Shown here: piece after piece, positions 1 through 7,677 of the stretch
How positions within the stretch are numbered: the first letter of the stretch is position 1
How the letters are laid out: each line of letters starts with the position of its first letter
Assembly (NCBI RefSeq): GCF_900114785.1
Contig: NZ_FOUG01000007.1
Location: forward strand, 62,001 to 126,000
Source of the DNA: Variovorax sp. OV329
GTDB taxonomy: Bacteria; Pseudomonadota; Gammaproteobacteria; Burkholderiales; Burkholderiaceae_C
Length of the DNA: 64,000 bases
Reading direction: 5' to 3'
The notes under the pieces: model-generated
Told to the model about the DNA's origin: nothing
Seen by the model: only the letters and a program-made list of their open reading frames with translations
Databases searched by the model: none
Program-made: the position numbers and the translations under genes

Positions 1-147
1 GGCGAACTGGCTGGCGGCCCGGGCCAGCTTGGCGACTACTACCTGCGCGTACCGGCCGGCAGCGAAGCGGCCGCCCTCGCCCATGTCCAGGCCGCCCCCA
101 TCGTCCAGGCCGCCTCGCTGTCGCCGGGCGTGCCGCCCCGGGAGTAG
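1..147 (+). CDS. 3' end of an unidentified gene (partial)
   Basis: Frame 1 is open from the left edge to a TAG at 145-147, giving the last 48 residues of a protein that begins upstream of the window. The tail has a short GDYYLRVPAG stretch followed by an Ala/Pro-rich end. This is too little to assign a family. It stops five bases before the caspase-like gene at 153, so the two are probably co-transcribed. Confidence 0.6.
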   Translation, partial: GELAGGPGQLGDYYLRVPAGSEAAALAHVQAAPIVQAASLSPGVPPRE

Positions 148-152
148 CTTCC

Positions 153-980
153 ATGGCCACCCTGCTCAGCCGCCGCGCACTGCTGCGCTGCACCATGGGC
201 GCTGCGGCACTGCGATTCGCGCCCGCCTTCAGCGCTCCCGGCGACAACGAATCGCGCATCGCCCTGGTGATCGGCAACGGCGCCTATCGCACCGCGCCGC
301 TGAAGAACCCCCCCGGTGACGCTGCCGCGGTGTCGTCGGCGCTGCGCGCCCTGGGCTACGACGTGACGCTGCGGCAGAACACCCGGCTGCCCGACCTGAT
401 CGAGTCGCTGCGCGAGTTCTCCCTGCGCGCGCGCAAGGCCTCGGTCCGCCTGCTGTTCTATGCCGGCCACGGGGTGCAGGTCAAAGGCCGCAACTACCTG
501 GTGCCGATCGACGCCGATCCGCAGTCGGAAGAGGAAATCCAGCGGCAGAGCGCGGACGTCGGCGAGTTCGTCGACCGGCTCAGTGCCATCAACTCCGGCG
601 TCAACATCGTGGTGCTCGACGCCTGCCGGGTGAACCCCTTTGCCGGCGGCGTCATCGTGGGGCCGGACGGGCGCCGCCTGAAATTCCGCGGCGCGACACG
701 CGCTGGCCTGGCGACGCTCGATGCACCCGTGGGCACGCTGGTGGCCTTCTCGACCGCGCCCAACGGCGTGGCGCTGGACGGTGCCAGCGGCGAGCACAGC
801 GTCTATGCGCGCCACCTGCTGGCCAACCTGTCGACGCCAGGGCTGCAGATCGAACAGCTGTTCAAGCGGGTGCGCATCGGCGTGGCCGAAGACACGGGGC
901 GCGTCCAGGTGCCCTGGGAGTCTTCAAGCCTGACGGCCGAGTTCTGCTTCAAGACGGACGACAAGGGGCGCTGCGGATAG
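153..980 (+). CDS. caspase-family (peptidase C14) exported protein
   Basis: A 275-residue protein with a caspase-fold catalytic domain. The His is in YAGHGVQ (about residue 108) and the Cys in LDACRVNPF (about 156), the usual dyad of metacaspase-like C14 proteins. IALVIGNGAY near residue 35 is the typical first strand. The N-terminus has Arg-Arg followed by an Ala-rich hydrophobic stretch ending at about residue 28, so it is probably exported. Families of this type cleave after basic or acidic residues, but its substrate is unknown. A second C14 gene lies at 7678. Together they flank the exported-protein cluster between them, apart from the opposite-strand hydrolase at 1007. Confidence 0.88.
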   Translation: MATLLSRRALLRCTMGAAALRFAPAFSAPGDNESRIALVIGNGAYRTAPLKNPPGDAAAVSSALRALGYDVTLRQNTRLPDLIESLREFSLRARKASVRLLFYAGHGVQVKGRNYLVPIDADPQSEEEIQRQSADVGEFVDRLSAINSGVNIVVLDACRVNPFAGGVIVGPDGRRLKFRGATRAGLATLDAPVGTLVAFSTAPNGVALDGASGEHSVYARHLLANLSTPGLQIEQLFKRVRIGVAEDTGRVQVPWESSSLTAEFCFKTDDKGRCG

Positions 981-1006
981 GCAGCCGCCCGGAGCGACGA
1001 CGCCGC

Positions 1007-1951
1007 TCAGGCGTGATCGCCCAGGAAAAGCTCCAACTCGCGCGCGAAGCGCAGGGGTTCGCTGACATGCGGCGAATGGCCCGCATGGGCGTAGACCAGG
1101 ACTTGCGCGTGCTTCACGGTGTCGCGATACCAGGCGTCCAGGGGCAGGCCGGCGTAGTGCGGGCTGCGTGCCCCAAGCACCACGAGCAGCGGCGCGTCCA
1201 TGCGCGACAGCGAGACGCGGAAGTCGGCCTGCGCCATCGACTCGGCAAGGTCCAGCAACGGTTGCAAATCGATGCGGCCCAGGCGCCGGCGCAGCATTCG
1301 CCCGAGCGGCGCATGGTCTCCCAGCTGCCGCCTGAGCCAATCGCCACCGAGCGCACCGACTTCGTTGAGCAGCGTCTCGGCCAGGTCGCGGCGCGCGCCT
1401 GCGATCAGGCCCGACAGCATCGCCGCGCTGCAGCCGCCAAAGAGCCCCAGGCGCCATTCCTCGTCGGTCACGATGCGCGGGGACTGGTCCACCAGCGCGA
1501 CGGCCGCCACCCGTTGCGTGCCGTAGAGGTGCAGATACTGCATCAGCGTGAGCGCCCCCATGGAGTGCCCCACCAGCACCGAACGCTGCAGCCCGAAGTG
1601 GTCGAGCATCTCGGCCAGGTCGGTCGCCAGGCGCGCAAGCGTGATGCCGCCGAGCACCGGCCGGCAGCTGCCATGGCCGCGTGCGTCCCAGGCCAGCACG
1701 CAGTGGCGCCGCGCCAGTTGACGCGCCACCGGCATCCAGTCGCGATGCGAGCAGCCCACGCCATGCACCAGCACCAATGGCGGCCCCTTGCCGAGCACAT
1801 ACACCGGAACCACCTGGCCGTCGCTGGCCGTGAAGCTGTCGTGTTCGGCCGTGCCCGTCGTGCCGAGGCTCACCAACCCGAAATTGCGCAGCGCTTTCCA
1901 TGCGCCACGCAAGCCCGTCAGGCGTGGTGGAGGGGGCGAAGTCTCAGGCAT
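1007..1951 (-). CDS. alpha/beta hydrolase
   Basis: A 314-residue serine hydrolase of the alpha/beta fold. It has an oxyanion-hole motif LVHGVG (about residue 62), a nucleophile elbow GHSMGA (about 128) and a late catalytic His in HAGHSPH (about 294), so the catalytic machinery looks complete. No lid or substrate feature identifies the ester or C-C bond it acts on. It is encoded opposite to its neighbours, converging on the caspase gene and diverging from the repeat-protein gene at 2094, so it is probably a separate transcription unit. Confidence 0.85.
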   Translation of the reverse strand: MPETSPPPPRLTGLRGAWKALRNFGLVSLGTTGTAEHDSFTASDGQVVPVYVLGKGPPLVLVHGVGCSHRDWMPVARQLARRHCVLAWDARGHGSCRPVLGGITLARLATDLAEMLDHFGLQRSVLVGHSMGALTLMQYLHLYGTQRVAAVALVDQSPRIVTDEEWRLGLFGGCSAAMLSGLIAGARRDLAETLLNEVGALGGDWLRRQLGDHAPLGRMLRRRLGRIDLQPLLDLAESMAQADFRVSLSRMDAPLLVVLGARSPHYAGLPLDAWYRDTVKHAQVLVYAHAGHSPHVSEPLRFARELELFLGDHA

Positions 1952-1995
1952 CGCGTGCGAATGCTACGCCGGGGCGCTGCCTGCACGAAATCAAC

Positions 1996-2024
1996 TTGAA
2001 CCGGTTTTGAACCAGTTGCAACCC
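1996..2024 (+). promoter_or_regulatory. shared promoter-like element, copy 1
   Basis: TTGAACC (1996-2002), 15 bases, GCAACCC (2018-2024), then ATGG. The same two blocks with the same 15-base gap recur at 2808, 3586 and 6840. The shape resembles an ECF-sigma promoter (a GAAC-type -35 block with a conserved downstream block), but no sigma factor gene is visible in the window. It lies 70 bases ahead of the first repeat-protein gene. A second TTGAACC lies at 2007-2013. Confidence 0.6.
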
Positions 2025-2093
2025 ATGGGGCGGAAGGCAAGCAATCCCGCGGGCCTCACCCAAGACCCTGTCACCCACCGCAAGGAGTTCATC

Positions 2094-2666
2094 ATGCAAG
2101 TCGTTCGCAAAGCTTCCGTCCTCGTCGCTCTCGGTCTCGCCTGCGCTGCCTCCATGGCCGGCGAAATCGTGGGTTCCACCGTGATTTCCAACGGCTCGAC
2201 CAACACCGCCTCCGGCTTCCTGGCAACGGCGCGCCAGAACATCGGCGTGGCGGAGCAGAACGGCAAGATCACCAACAGCACCGTGATCGCCACCAACGCC
2301 AGCAACAGCGCCTCCGGCTTCCTGTCGACGGCCAACCAGAGCGTCGGCCGCGCCACGCAGAACGGCGAGATCAAGAACAGCACGGTCATCGGCACCAACC
2401 TGACCAACGCCGCATCAGGCTTCCTCAGCACGGCCAACCAGGAAGTGGGTTTTGCCAAGGGCAACGGCAAGGTGGAGAACTCGACGGTGATCGCCAACGG
2501 CGCCACCAACCGCGCCTCCGGCTTCCTGTCCACCGCCAACCAGCAGATCGGCGGCGCGCAAGGCAATGGCGTGCTCCGGAACTCGACGGTGATCGCCACG
2601 AACTCGTCCAACACCGCGAGCGGCTTCCTCTCCACCGCCGAGCAAAGCATCGGCGTTGCCAAGTAA
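2094..2666 (+). CDS. exported 34-residue-repeat protein, copy A (putative fibre subunit)
   Basis: A 190-residue protein. A cleavable signal peptide (about residues 1-22, ending AASMA) is followed by almost five tandem 34-residue repeats. Each begins STVI, contains N-x-ASGFLST-ANQ-x-x-G-x-A and ends NG-x-x-x-N. The repeats are rich in Asn, Gln, Ser, Thr and Gly and contain no Cys. This is the composition of beta-solenoid functional amyloids such as curlin or FapC, although the exact repeat is not theirs. Start: ATG 2094 behind AAGGAGTT. A CsgG-like gene lies 1.4 kb downstream. Inference: a self-assembling surface fibre subunit. It is closely paralogous to the gene at 2905. Confidence 0.8.
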   Translation: MQVVRKASVLVALGLACAASMAGEIVGSTVISNGSTNTASGFLATARQNIGVAEQNGKITNSTVIATNASNSASGFLSTANQSVGRATQNGEIKNSTVIGTNLTNAASGFLSTANQEVGFAKGNGKVENSTVIANGATNRASGFLSTANQQIGGAQGNGVLRNSTVIATNSSNTASGFLSTAEQSIGVAK

Positions 2667-2704
2667 GTCTTGTACTGCCCTTCCCCATTCAGGGAGACAC
2701 CCGA

Positions 2705-2740
2705 CCCGCCCGCGCACTCGCGCCGGCGGGTTTTTCTTTT
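2705..2740 (+). terminator. intrinsic terminator after repeat-protein copy A
   Basis: CCCGCC (2705-2710) pairs with GGCGGG (2725-2730), with an inner CGCG/CGCG stem. The run TTTTTCTTTT follows at 2731-2740. Almost the same hairpin follows the second copy at 3515, so the terminator was duplicated with the gene. Confidence 0.85.
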
Positions 2741-2807
2741 GCGCCTCGAGCACTGTTCCGGTCCATCGACTCTCTGGAAATTTTTTTCAACGCAACCGAG
2801 AAATCGT

Positions 2808-2836
2808 TTGAACCGATTCCGAACTCGCCGCAACCC
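2808..2836 (+). promoter_or_regulatory. shared promoter-like element, copy 2
   Basis: TTGAACC (2808-2814), 15 bases, GCAACCC (2830-2836). Downstream, GGAAGGCAAGCAAT matches copy 1. It lies between the terminator at 2705 and the second repeat-protein gene, so that gene has its own promoter. Confidence 0.6.
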
Positions 2837-2904
2837 ATTGAGCGGGAAGGCAAGCAATTCCGCAAGCCCCACCTCAACCCTGTCACCACATCGAGGAGTT
2901 CATC

Positions 2905-3477
2905 ATGCAAGTCGTTCGCAAAGCTTCCGTCTTCGTCGCTCTGGGTCTCGCCTTCGGTGCCTGCATGGCCGGCGAAATCACGGGCTCGACCGTGCTGTCC
3001 AACGGTGCCAACAACAGCGCGTCTGGCTTCCTGTCCAGCTCGAAGCAGAACATCGGCGTGGCCGAGCAAAACGCCAAGATCACCAACAGCACCGTGATCT
3101 CCACCAACGCCAACAACAGCGCTTCGGGCTTCCTGTCCTCGGCCAACCAGAGCGTCGGTCGCGCCACGCAGAACGGCCAGATCAAGAACAGCACGGTCAT
3201 CGGCACCAACCTGAACAACCGCGCTTCGGGCTTCCTCAGCTCGGCCAACCAGGAAGTGGGTTTCGCCAAGAACAACGGCAAGGTGGAGAATTCGACCGTG
3301 ATCGCCAATGGCGCCAACAACACGGCCAGCGGCTTCCTGTCCTCGGCGAACCAGCAACTCGGCGGCGCGCAAGGCAATGGCGTGCTGAAGAACTCGACGG
3401 TGATCGCGACCGGCTCGAACAACTCGGCCAGCGGCTTCCTGTCCAGCTCCGACCAGGCCGTTGGCGTTGCCAAGTAA
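2905..3477 (+). CDS. exported 34-residue-repeat protein, copy B (putative fibre subunit)
   Basis: A 190-residue tandem paralogue of the gene at 2094, with the same length, signal peptide and five-repeat layout. Its repeats read ASGFLSS-ANQ more often than ASGFLST-ANQ, and its spacer positions are richer in Asn. Several nucleotide blocks are identical between the copies, including the first 30 bases of the coding region. Start: ATG 2905 behind GAGGAGTT. Its own upstream element and terminator make it an independent unit. As for copy A, assembly into an extracellular fibre is inferred from the repeats and the nearby CsgG-like gene. Confidence 0.8.
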   Translation: MQVVRKASVFVALGLAFGACMAGEITGSTVLSNGANNSASGFLSSSKQNIGVAEQNAKITNSTVISTNANNSASGFLSSANQSVGRATQNGQIKNSTVIGTNLNNRASGFLSSANQEVGFAKNNGKVENSTVIANGANNTASGFLSSANQQLGGAQGNGVLKNSTVIATGSNNSASGFLSSSDQAVGVAK

Positions 3478-3514
3478 GTTGCTGCAGCCTGCTTCGTTCA
3501 GGCCTCACCCCGAA

Positions 3515-3546
3515 CCCGCCCGCGCACCCGCGCCGGCGGGTTTTTT
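3515..3546 (+). terminator. intrinsic terminator after repeat-protein copy B
   Basis: CCCGCC (3515-3520) pairs with GGCGGG (3535-3540), followed by six T at 3541-3546. It is nearly the same hairpin as at 2705. Confidence 0.85.
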
Positions 3547-3585
3547 CATGGGCTTCGAAAAGTGTGCCTGCACACGAAATTTCGT

Positions 3586-3614
3586 TTGAACCGTTCGGCC
3601 GCGCGCGGCAACCC
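3586..3614 (+). promoter_or_regulatory. shared promoter-like element, copy 3
   Basis: TTGAACC (3586-3592), 15 bases, GCAACCC (3608-3614), then ATGGAACGGAAGGCAAG, matching copy 1. It precedes the small two-cysteine protein at 3698, whose coding sequence is unrelated to the repeat genes. The element is therefore conserved beyond the gene duplication. Confidence 0.6.
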
Positions 3615-3697
3615 ATGGAACGGAAGGCAAGTCATCGACGTCCTACCGCCAGCGCGCATCCCGGCACTGGCAACCCTTTCCAGCCAGGAGCCCCGCC

Positions 3698-4057
3698 ATG
3701 AACGCCACCCTCGTCCGCGCCACCCGCATCAGCTTCATTGCCGCCCGCATCGTCTTCGCCGCCAGCTCCCTGGGCAGCGGCGCCCATGCATTCGCCGGGC
3801 AGGAGTTGCTTGGCGTCGATGCCAACTTCCGCGCGCGGATCGCCAAGGAGAAGATCCGCATCGCCGCGCAGGAGCGAAAGGCCGACGAGCAGGAACGCAA
3901 GCTCGGCGTGCAGCCGGGCACCTCCGACCAGTCCAGCTGCGGCAGCCAGAGCATCGGCAACGTCGACACCGGCGGGCGCATCGGCGCCGCACCGCGCGAA
4001 GTGTTCGTGTTCGCACCCAATGCCATCAACATCGTCGGCCGCGGCAGCTGCCGCTAA
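3698..4057 (+). CDS. small exported two-cysteine protein
   Basis: A 119-residue protein. It has an N-terminal hydrophobic export signal (about residues 1-32, ending GAHAFA), a charged helical stretch rich in Glu, Arg and Lys (about 42-68), and a C-terminal segment with one Cys near residue 82 and another three from the end, probably a disulfide. Between them are IGNV and a PREVFVF stretch. I do not recognise a named family. It sits 31 bases upstream of the CsgG-like lipoprotein and behind its own copy of the shared element. An accessory role comparable to CsgE/CsgF is possible but purely contextual. Confidence 0.72.
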   Translation: MNATLVRATRISFIAARIVFAASSLGSGAHAFAGQELLGVDANFRARIAKEKIRIAAQERKADEQERKLGVQPGTSDQSSCGSQSIGNVDTGGRIGAAPREVFVFAPNAINIVGRGSCR

Positions 4058-4088
4058 CAGCCCCAAGTCCTTGCACAACGGAGCAGTC

Positions 4089-5717
4089 ATGAACTCGACC
4101 CCCATCGCGCGCTGCCTTGCCCTTGCCGCTGTTGCGGCACTCGCGACCGGCTGCCAGACGCTTGAAGTCAAGAAGCCGACGGTCGAGCAGACCCAGGAAG
4201 TCCGCAAGGGCCCTGAAAGCCGGCCCCAGCGCTCGATCACGGGCTTTTCGCAGGCGCTGCGTTGCATGGACACGCTGCTGCTGGACTACGGCGTGCGCGA
4301 CGTGACCATGCTCACCGAGGAAATCACCGACGAGACCAAGAAGCTCAACGCCGGAACGCGCGACATGCTGATCACCTCGGTGTCGGACCTGTCGCGCCGC
4401 AGCCGCGCGGTGCGGCTGGTGGCCTTCGGCAAGGACACGCTGAACGTCGTCACCTTCCTGGCCTCGGCCCAGAGCGCGTCGGCCTACCAGGCGATCCCGC
4501 TGTACGACATCAAGGGCTCCGTCTCCCAGTTCGACGAGAACCTGATCAAGAACCAGAAGGACATGGGCTTCGGCATCTTCCCCTACCTCAACCTGGGCGT
4601 CGCCAAGGATGCCGCCTCCAGCATGCTGGCCCTGGACCTGAGCGTGATGACCACCAGCGACATGGCCGTGCTGCCCGGCGTGACCTCGCGCAACTCGGTG
4701 GTGATCCTCAAGCAGGGCAGCGGCTTCGATGGCGATGCCGCGTATCACAAGTTCGGCATCAACTACAGCATGGCCCTGGCGCGCTCCGAGGGACAGTCGC
4801 AGGCGCTGCGCGGTCTGGTCGAGCTGGCGGCGGTCGAACTCGTCGGCAAGCTGACCAAGACCCCTTACTGGACCTGCCTGGGCGTGACCGACCCCAAGGC
4901 GAACGACGAAACGCGCCTGGAGATGTTCGACTGGTACCACTCGATGGCCGCGACGCGCATCGAGCTGATCGCCTATTTCCAGAACCAGCTGCGCCGCCGC
5001 GGCTTCTACGACGGCCCGATCGACGGCGAGTTCAATCCAGCCATCGACGAGGCCATCGCCAACTACCGCGCGGCGCTGGGCCTGAGCCGGGAGGCCGTGC
5101 TCAACGAGGACTTCTTCTACGCCTTCCTGGCCGCCGACCACACGAAGATCCCGCGACCGGCGCAGCCGGCTCGCTTCGCAGGGCCGGCCCAGGTGGCGGC
5201 GGCCGCGCCAGCGCCTGCGGCGGCGGCACCCACGGCCACCGCAACTGCGGCGGCGGCGCCAGCCACTGCCGGCCCCGCGGCACCGGCGGCCACGCCGCTG
5301 AAGTTGACGCTAGCGACCTCGAAGCAGCAGACGCGCTTTGCCCGCGGGGAGCCGATCAATCTCTCGCTCGCGCCGTCCCAGGACGCGCATGTCTACTGCT
5401 ACCTGCAGGACGAGGACGCCAAGGTGGTCCGCTTCTTCCCCAACCGCTTTGCCCGCGACTCGCGTATCGCCGCGTCCCAGACGCTCGCACTGCCCGGCGA
5501 CATGCGCTTCCAGCTCTCGATGAATTCGAAGGGCGGCTCCGAGACCATCGCCTGCTTCGCGACGCCCCGTGACGTGGTGGCTTCGCTGCCGCAGGCCCTG
5601 GTGGGCACCGACTTCGAACCCTTGCCCGGCGCCTCGCTCGATGTGATCCGCGCCGCCTTCGTCAAAGCCAGCGGCGGCACGCTCGCCCAGGAGAACCTCC
5701 GTGTACAAGCCAAATGA
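4089..5717 (+). CDS. CsgG-like lipoprotein with peptidoglycan-binding and DUF4384 domains
   Basis: A 542-residue protein. The lipoprotein signal ends ATGC (Cys22). Residues about 45-270 resemble the CsgG/HfaB outer-membrane secretion-pore family: YDIKGSVSQFDEN strand, LALDLSVM strand, and an EGQSQALRGLVELAAVELVGKL helix-type ending (shown in part). Residues about 296-345 form a peptidoglycan-binding_1 helix bundle (LRRRGFYDGPIDG). After an Ala/Pro linker, residues about 404-505 match DUF4384, often found with caspase-like and secretion proteins. CsgG exports curli subunits through the outer membrane; here the pore would also be tethered to the wall. The CsgG match is by eye and should be confirmed by profile search. 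Confidence 0.75.
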   Translation: MNSTPIARCLALAAVAALATGCQTLEVKKPTVEQTQEVRKGPESRPQRSITGFSQALRCMDTLLLDYGVRDVTMLTEEITDETKKLNAGTRDMLITSVSDLSRRSRAVRLVAFGKDTLNVVTFLASAQSASAYQAIPLYDIKGSVSQFDENLIKNQKDMGFGIFPYLNLGVAKDAASSMLALDLSVMTTSDMAVLPGVTSRNSVVILKQGSGFDGDAAYHKFGINYSMALARSEGQSQALRGLVELAAVELVGKLTKTPYWTCLGVTDPKANDETRLEMFDWYHSMAATRIELIAYFQNQLRRRGFYDGPIDGEFNPAIDEAIANYRAALGLSREAVLNEDFFYAFLAADHTKIPRPAQPARFAGPAQVAAAAPAPAAAAPTATATAAAAPATAGPAAPAATPLKLTLATSKQQTRFARGEPINLSLAPSQDAHVYCYLQDEDAKVVRFFPNRFARDSRIAASQTLALPGDMRFQLSMNSKGGSETIACFATPRDVVASLPQALVGTDFEPLPGASLDVIRAAFVKASGGTLAQENLRVQAK

Positions 5718-6111
5718 ATCCCGACCCGCCCATGCGAAGCGCCTGGGCCTGCGCCTGGCCGCCGTGACCGGGCTCGGCCTGGCCGCCGGCGTCCTCGTGC
5801 TGCTGCAACTGCCCCAGGGCGCCACCGCAGGTGTCGCCACCGGTGTCGACGACCGAGTCGCGCCGCGGGTGGCACCTCAGAACCCCGCACCTGGCCAGAA
5901 GTCGCAGGGCACCTACCAATTGCGCTGCTGGCAATACGGCCGATTGCTTTTCGACGAGGGCCCGGTCACGCTGAGCCCCGAGACACGCCAGGGCGCCAGG
6001 CTGGTGGCCTTCGACCGGCACGGGGGCACGCTGATCGTCTCCGACGCCGGTTGGACCACCTGCCTGGCGCGGCCCTCGCCGCCGCCTCCCAACCTCGCGC
6101 TGCCCCGCTGA
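5701..6111 (+). CDS. small membrane-anchored protein, unknown
   Basis: A 136-residue protein starting at GTG 5701, inside the last 17 bases of the CsgG-like gene, with AGGAG eight bases upstream. This implies translational coupling. One membrane helix lies at about residues 18-38, followed by a soluble domain with YQLRCWQYGRLLF and two Cys (CWQ and TTCLA), ending in a Pro-rich tail. No family recognised. Its coupling to the lipoprotein gene suggests a role in the same envelope complex. Confidence 0.72.
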   Translation: MYKPNESRPAHAKRLGLRLAAVTGLGLAAGVLVLLQLPQGATAGVATGVDDRVAPRVAPQNPAPGQKSQGTYQLRCWQYGRLLFDEGPVTLSPETRQGARLVAFDRHGGTLIVSDAGWTTCLARPSPPPPNLALPR

Positions 6112-6141
6112 GGGCCGCGCCGCAAAACCAGGAGATGCGCC

Positions 6142-6843
6142 ATGAAATGCTTCTCTCGCGTGCCGGCCACCGGCTGCGCCGTGGCCCTGGCCGCCGCCCT
6201 TTGCGGACCGGCCCAGGCAGCCACCGAAACCCGCCACGTCGCCGATTTCGACGAAGTCGTGTTCGCCCTCGCCGGCGAAGTGAGCATCGAGCAGGGCAGC
6301 CGCGAGACGCTGACTGTCGAGGCCGAGCCGGCGGTGCTGCGCAAGATCACGACCGAGATTCGCGATCGGCGCCTGTTTATCGGAATGGCGCCAGGCCGCA
6401 TCGAAACCCAGGAGCCCATCCGGATGAAGCTGGGCGTGCAGAACCTGCGCGCCTTCGAATCGCGCACCGCCGGCGTGATCCGCATCGGGGCGCTGCGCTG
6501 CGACACGCTCGCCCTGGTGCTGGCCGGCGGCGGTGCGATGCGCCTCGACCGCCTGGACAACGCGCGCAGCCTGGACGTGCGCATCAGCGGCGCGGGCGAC
6601 ATCGCGGTCGCCGGGGGCAAGGTCGCGGTGCAGCAGCTGGCCATCACCGGCTCGGGCAACTACGTCGCCCCCGGCCTGGCCAGCGAGCGCGCCGAGGTGG
6701 CCATCGACGGAAGCGGCGACGTGCAGCTTGCCGCCAGCACCGCCCTGGCGGTGCGCATCGGCGGCGTCGGCCATGTGCGCTACCGCGGCGACCCGTCGGT
6801 GACGCGTTCCATCCGCGGCATCGGTTCGGTCGAGAAAGATTGA
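6142..6843 (+). CDS. GIN-domain (DUF2807) exported protein
   Basis: A 233-residue protein with a signal peptide (about residues 1-27, ending AQAA) and a single DUF2807 'head GIN' domain, a right-handed beta-solenoid. Typical features are FDEVVFALAGEVSIEQG near the N-terminus and repeated turns GAGD, GSGN, GSGD and IGSV at regular spacing. The family is found in exported proteins and proposed adhesin heads. Its function is not established. It ends at 6843, inside the fourth copy of the shared element. Confidence 0.85.
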   Translation: MKCFSRVPATGCAVALAAALCGPAQAATETRHVADFDEVVFALAGEVSIEQGSRETLTVEAEPAVLRKITTEIRDRRLFIGMAPGRIETQEPIRMKLGVQNLRAFESRTAGVIRIGALRCDTLALVLAGGGAMRLDRLDNARSLDVRISGAGDIAVAGGKVAVQQLAITGSGNYVAPGLASERAEVAIDGSGDVQLAASTALAVRIGGVGHVRYRGDPSVTRSIRGIGSVEKD

Positions 6844-6868
6844 ACCGGCCGGGCGACTCGCGCAACCC
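6840..6868 (+). promoter_or_regulatory. shared promoter-like element, copy 4
   Basis: TTGAACC (6840-6846), 15 bases, GCAACCC (6862-6868), then ATGG. It overlaps the stop codon of the GIN-domain gene. The leader that follows has four near-repeats of AACGCC (6887-6910) before the AAGGAG site of the OmpA-domain gene. This is the most divergent context of the four copies and the best evidence that the element is functional. Confidence 0.6.
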
Positions 6869-6923
6869 ATGGCTACCGACGACCTCAACGCCAATGCCAA
6901 CGCCAACGCCCAAGGAGTTCGAC

Positions 6924-7580
6924 ATGTTCCGCTACCTCAGCACCCTCGTCCTCGCGCTTGCCGCGGCCCTGCTCGCCCCCCAGGTGAAGGCCGAGAAAGT
7001 GCTCATCTACCGCGAAGGCCAGGTCGTGGACCCGCAGGACGTGGCGGACGTGCTCGGCAGGACGCGCGGCATCCGCCTGCTCGATGACGCGCCCGCAGCC
7101 ATTCCGGCGAAGGCCACCGCCCCCGCGCCGGTGTCGATGGCCAAGGTCGCGGCGCGCCCTCCCCGGCCTGCGCCTCCCCCGGCGACCGAGCCTGCGCGCC
7201 CCTCGCGGCCCGCGCCGGTGGCACCCGAAGACACGGTCGCCGACGCATCGGCCCTGTCCCTGCCGGTGCGCTTCGCCTTCGACTCCACCGAGATCCTTCC
7301 AGCCGCACGCACACAGCTCGACGCGCTGGCAGAAGGCATCAAGCTGCTGCCGCCGGGAAGCATCGTCACCGTCGAGGGCCATACCGATGCCGTCGGCAGC
7401 GATGAGTACAACCTGCAGCTGTCGCGCGGCCGCGCCCGTGCGGTGACCGACTACCTGGTGCTCTACCACGGCCTGGACCGCGCGCATCTGAAGACGGTCG
7501 GCTACGGCAAAGGCCATCCGCTCGAAGGCGCCAACCCCAACGCCGCGGTGAACCGCCGGGTGCAGTTCCACGGTGCCTGA
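6924..7580 (+). CDS. OmpA-family outer-envelope protein
   Basis: A 218-residue protein starting at ATG 6924 behind AAGGAGTT. Signal peptide about residues 1-23 (ending VKA), a Pro/Ala-rich linker (about 55-105), then an OmpA/Pal-type peptidoglycan-binding domain from about residue 112. Motifs are RFAFDSTEILP, VEGHTDAVGS, LSRGRARAV and NRRVQF. OmpA domains bind diaminopimelate in the cell wall. The protein could anchor the envelope machinery encoded around it. The gene follows copy 4 of the shared promoter-like element. Confidence 0.9.
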   Translation: MFRYLSTLVLALAAALLAPQVKAEKVLIYREGQVVDPQDVADVLGRTRGIRLLDDAPAAIPAKATAPAPVSMAKVAARPPRPAPPPATEPARPSRPAPVAPEDTVADASALSLPVRFAFDSTEILPAARTQLDALAEGIKLLPPGSIVTVEGHTDAVGSDEYNLQLSRGRARAVTDYLVLYHGLDRAHLKTVGYGKGHPLEGANPNAAVNRRVQFHGA

Positions 7581-7677
7581 GCCGATGCCGCCCTGCCCCG
7601 GGGCGGCGCCCTCCTCTTGTGCCACCGCCGAGCAGCGCCGAGAATGGGACGCGATCGCCGGTGGAGAGCTTCACACT

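Noticed and set aside
2094-3477. The repeats as a DNA-level mobile or CRISPR-like array
   Set aside because: The 102-base periodicity is in frame, begins after a signal peptide and is conserved as protein rather than as identical DNA units.
6869-7087. A short frame starting at the ATGG of the fourth shared element
   Set aside because: The first residues are just the AACGCC repeat of the leader, and the rest overlaps the OmpA-domain gene out of frame. The ATGG is conserved as part of the DNA element, not as a start codon.
7573-7677. Earlier GTG start for the second caspase-like gene
   Set aside because: It overlaps the OmpA-domain stop, and the 35 added residues precede an already good signal peptide. 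GTG 7678 has GGAG upstream.
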